NCBI GenBank assembly: GCA_902795905.1
Contig: CADBMY010000068.1
Coordinates: 1 to 9,861 of the forward strand
Source of the DNA: an uncultured Erysipelotrichaceae bacterium
Lineage (GTDB): Bacteria; Bacillota_I; Bacilli_A; Erysipelotrichales; Erysipelotrichaceae
Length of the DNA stretch: 9,861 nucleotides
Direction: 5' to 3'
The position numbers were made by a program, and so were the translations under genes. Shown here piece after piece: positions 8,500-9,861 of the stretch. The notes under the pieces were generated by a model. That model did no database searches. It had not been told where the DNA came from and saw only the letters and a list, made by a program, of their open reading frames with translations. Every line of letters begins with the position of its first letter. Position 1 is the stretch's first letter.

Positions 8500-8530
8500 A
8501 AAAAGGTTCTTCACGTTTCGGAAGAACCTT
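8500..8530 (-). terminator. Intrinsic terminator after ribU
   Basis: On the minus strand AAGGTTCTTC and GAAGAACCTT form a perfect 10-bp stem (8530-8521 with 8512-8503) with an 8-nt loop, followed by a T run (8504-8500). It begins 5 nt after the ribU stop codon. Confidence 0.9.
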
Positions 8531-8535
8531 CCCTG

Positions 8536-9126
8536 TTATCTCTTCAGCAGCGGTGATACACGCTTATATACAAGCATCGTGATCACCGATACGACAAGCC
8601 CCTTGAACAGATTGAACGGTGTTGTCGCAAACAGGACGAATGTCAGTTTGTCCTTGATGATCGGGATCAGTGCCGAACCCATACCAATGATCGCATCCAT
8701 CGGCAGATGATAGAAGTGAGAATACGCAGGCAGTAATACCGCATAGTTCAGGACAACACCCACCAATGCCATCATCAGGGTGCCGCAGATCATAGCCGTT
8801 ACTGCCCCCTTACGGGTCCTGTTCTTCTTGTAGATCAGCGCTGCCGGCAGAACAAATGAACAGCCGATCAGGAAGTTAGCCAGTTCACCGACATAGGCAG
8901 TCTGTGTCCCGTTGAACAGAACATTCAGAACCACTTTAAGTGCTTCTATACCGCAGGCAGCACCGGGACCCAGGGCAAATCCGCCGATCAGGATCACAAC
9001 TTCGCTGAAGTCCAGCTTATAGAATACAGGAATAAACGGTACGGGAAAATCCAGTGCCATCAGAATAAATGACATTGTCCCGAGGATGGCGATCTTAGCG
9101 ATCATTTTGACTCTTGAGTCTTTCAT
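8536..9126 (-). CDS. ribU: ECF transporter S component, riboflavin-specific (RibU-like)
   Basis: Membrane substrate-binding subunit that captures riboflavin and works with a shared energising module (EcfA, EcfA', EcfT), which is not encoded here. The 196 residues form about six hydrophobic helices. The segment PFIPVFYKLDFSEVVILIGGFALGP (about 30-54) matches the RibU/S-component pattern of a KLDFS loop followed by IGGFxLGPxxG, and the first helix is rich in small residues (A10, A13, G16). A strong AGGAGG site (9134-9139) lies 7 nt before the ATG. Substrate assignment rests mainly on the complete FMN riboswitch directly upstream, which in Firmicutes controls riboflavin synthesis or uptake; without it, another vitamin S component would be possible. 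It is monocistronic, with a promoter, riboswitch and terminator of its own. Confidence 0.92.
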   Translation of the reverse strand: MKDSRVKMIAKIAILGTMSFILMALDFPVPFIPVFYKLDFSEVVILIGGFALGPGAACGIEALKVVLNVLFNGTQTAYVGELANFLIGCSFVLPAALIYKKNRTRKGAVTAMICGTLMMALVGVVLNYAVLLPAYSHFYHLPMDAIIGMGSALIPIIKDKLTFVLFATTPFNLFKGLVVSVITMLVYKRVSPLLKR

Positions 9127-9133
9127 CAGGTTT

Positions 9134-9139
9134 CCTCCT
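9134..9139 (-). promoter_or_regulatory. Consensus Shine-Dalgarno of ribU
   Basis: AGGAGG on the minus strand, 7 nt before the ATG at 9126. It lies downstream of the riboswitch terminator's U-run and outside its stem, so control is expected at transcription rather than by hiding this site. Confidence 0.85.
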
Positions 9140-9146
9140 AAGCCAC

Positions 9147-9172
9147 AAAAAAGAGGCTTTTGACAAAACCTC
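9147..9172 (-). terminator. Riboswitch expression-platform terminator
   Basis: On the minus strand GAGGTTTT (9172-9165) pairs with AAAGCCTC (9160-9153), including one G-U pair, around a GTCA loop. Six T residues follow (9152-9147). It sits between the FMN aptamer and the ribU ribosome site, as expected for an FMN-induced attenuator. The adjoining CCTGAG (9175-9170) overlaps the 5' arm and is complementary to CTCAGG in the aptamer's P1 5' strand (9296-9291). Confidence 0.88.
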
Positions 9173-9188
9173 AGGTAAAACGATAAAG

Positions 9189-9304
9189 GATATCACTCTT
9201 TCATCCAGACTGTACTGTCGCCACCGGAATCGCACCGGTTCAGGCTTACTGCCTCGCGGGGTATACCGCCGGTCAGGAATTTCACCCTGCCCTGAGTTCT
9301 TATC
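9189..9304 (-). promoter_or_regulatory. FMN riboswitch (RFN element)
   Basis: The minus-strand sequence carries the RFN hallmarks in order: CAGGGTGAAATTCCTG (P2), ACCGGCGG and CCCGCG (P3), AGGCAGTAAGCCT (P4), ACCGG and CCGGT (P5), GACAGTACAGTC (P6) and CTGGATGAAAGAG. P1 closes as GATA/TATC plus ACTC/GAGT around a small internal loop. FMN binding stabilises P1 and is expected to favour the downstream terminator, lowering ribU expression. All stems pair, so it looks functional. Confidence 0.97.
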
Positions 9305-9311
9305 ACTGATG

Positions 9312-9340
9312 ATAATATACCCAGGACAGAAGTTTTGCAA
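9312..9340 (-). promoter_or_regulatory. Promoter of the riboswitch-ribU transcript
   Basis: On the minus strand TTGCAA (9340-9335, 4/6 match to -35) and TATTAT (9317-9312, 5/6 match to -10) are separated by exactly 17 bp. The predicted start near 9305 falls at the first base of the riboswitch P1 stem. The -35 begins only a few bases after the stop codon of the upstream membrane-protein gene. Confidence 0.7.
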
Positions 9341-9343
9341 CAC

Positions 9344-9850
9344 TTACAGATTTACTACTGCCTCAAAGATCTTGATCAGATCGACCGCAAAGAACTTCGT
9401 AAACAGGATAAACAGGAGTGCCGTGATCAGACCCGAAACATAGACGGTAAGCAGTCTCTTCCACGTCGGATAACCCTTTGTATAGACAAAGCAGAGATCG
9501 TGAAGAACGGGACTGACTGCAGCCGCAGCGATAAACAGGACGCAGCCTCCGGCAAATGATATGTTCAGTGCCAGTCCTGCCGCAAGATACAGAACACCGA
9601 TCAGGAAATCAGGAGCTGTAGCCATCATGCGCACACGTCGGTAAGAAATATGCGGATCATTCGGTTTGTATATCGCTGTGATCAGCTGTATGCAGAGATA
9701 TTCCGATACAAAACCGATAAAGACATAGCGGAACCAGACCCAGCTGGCATCGGTAAATGTCATTCTTGCATAACTGAACGCTTCTTCATTCAGATGCCAG
9801 TACAGGAACCAGACAATACCGAGGAATGCCATTGCCCACTTCAGTGCCAT
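9344..9850 (-). CDS. Uncharacterised multi-pass membrane protein (5' end uncertain)
   Basis: I do not recognise this family. At least 168 residues are visible, with about five hydrophobic helices (roughly residues 6-20, 40-60, 80-98, 100-116 and 132-156), short polar loops, and a basic RRVR turn near residue 71. No catalytic motif is seen. The ATG at 9850 has no visible ribosome site, and the frame stays open to the right edge of the window, so the true start may lie outside. It is on the same strand as ribU, and no intrinsic terminator separates them. The ribU promoter overlaps its immediate downstream sequence, so read-through into the riboswitch leader is possible. A link to riboflavin or transport is only positional. 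Confidence 0.72.
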   Translation of the reverse strand: MALKWAMAFLGIVWFLYWHLNEEAFSYARMTFTDASWVWFRYVFIGFVSEYLCIQLITAIYKPNDPHISYRRVRMMATAPDFLIGVLYLAAGLALNISFAGGCVLFIAAAAVSPVLHDLCFVYTKGYPTWKRLLTVYVSGLITALLFILFTKFFAVDLIKIFEAVVNL

Positions 9851-9861
9851 TATATACAGTG

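Noticed and set aside
9095..9343. 82-codon minus-strand open frame before ribU
   Set aside because: It overlaps the FMN aptamer, the terminator and the ribU start; its sequence is explained by RNA structure.
1..9861. Defence, toxin-antitoxin, phage or transposon system
   Set aside because: Every long coding frame is accounted for by a housekeeping gene or a membrane protein without such motifs; no inverted repeats, integrase or transposase signatures were found.

Overview
The window is ordinary chromosomal housekeeping DNA from a low-to-mid GC Bacillota (Firmicutes) bacterium. An Erysipelotrichia-type lineage is my best guess. The evidence is a cmk-der-gpsA block, a DnaE-type polymerase, an FMN-riboswitch-controlled ECF riboflavin transporter component, a class A PBP with a long extracellular tail, consensus-like sigma-A promoters, and short intrinsic terminators. 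Base composition is near 50% GC by eye. Lineage is inference, because no 16S or marker-gene search could be done. I see no mobile element, tRNA, rRNA or CRISPR array.

Layout. Positions 1-1472 (minus) hold the first 490 codons of dnaE, which runs off the left edge. A 79-bp divergent AT-rich spacer follows. Positions 1552-4308 (plus) encode a class A penicillin-binding protein. It ends at a bidirectional terminator (4313-4342) that also closes a minus-strand operon coming the other way. That operon, read right to left from an extended -10 promoter near 8470, is an uncharacterised tail-anchored membrane protein (8442-7318), cmk (7321-6647), der (6647-5337) and gpsA (5340-4345). Consecutive genes overlap by 4, 1 and 4 nt, so they are almost certainly co-transcribed and translationally coupled. 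Upstream of it, and separated by its own terminator (8500-8530), is a ribU-like gene (9126-8536, minus). This is preceded by a complete FMN riboswitch (9304-9189), an intrinsic terminator as expression platform, and a promoter squeezed in right after the stop of an unidentified multi-pass membrane protein (9850-9344, minus).

How the genes work together. The operon links nucleotide salvage (CMP kinase), ribosome assembly (Der GTPase) and phospholipid precursor synthesis (glycerol-3-phosphate dehydrogenase) with an unknown membrane-anchored protein. The PBP builds peptidoglycan and DnaE replicates DNA. RibU imports riboflavin with a shared ECF energising module that is not encoded here, and the riboswitch shuts it off when FMN is plentiful.

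I did not find a novel multi-gene system. The points most worth a second look are: (i) first-G-domain guanine-recognition motifs in Der that deviate from consensus while the second domain is canonical; (ii) a short-leader or leaderless arrangement of both divergent promoters at dnaE/PBP; (iii) a riboswitch whose P1 strand is complementary to the terminator arm; (iv) the unknown first gene of the cmk operon; (v) strong GATC over-representation.
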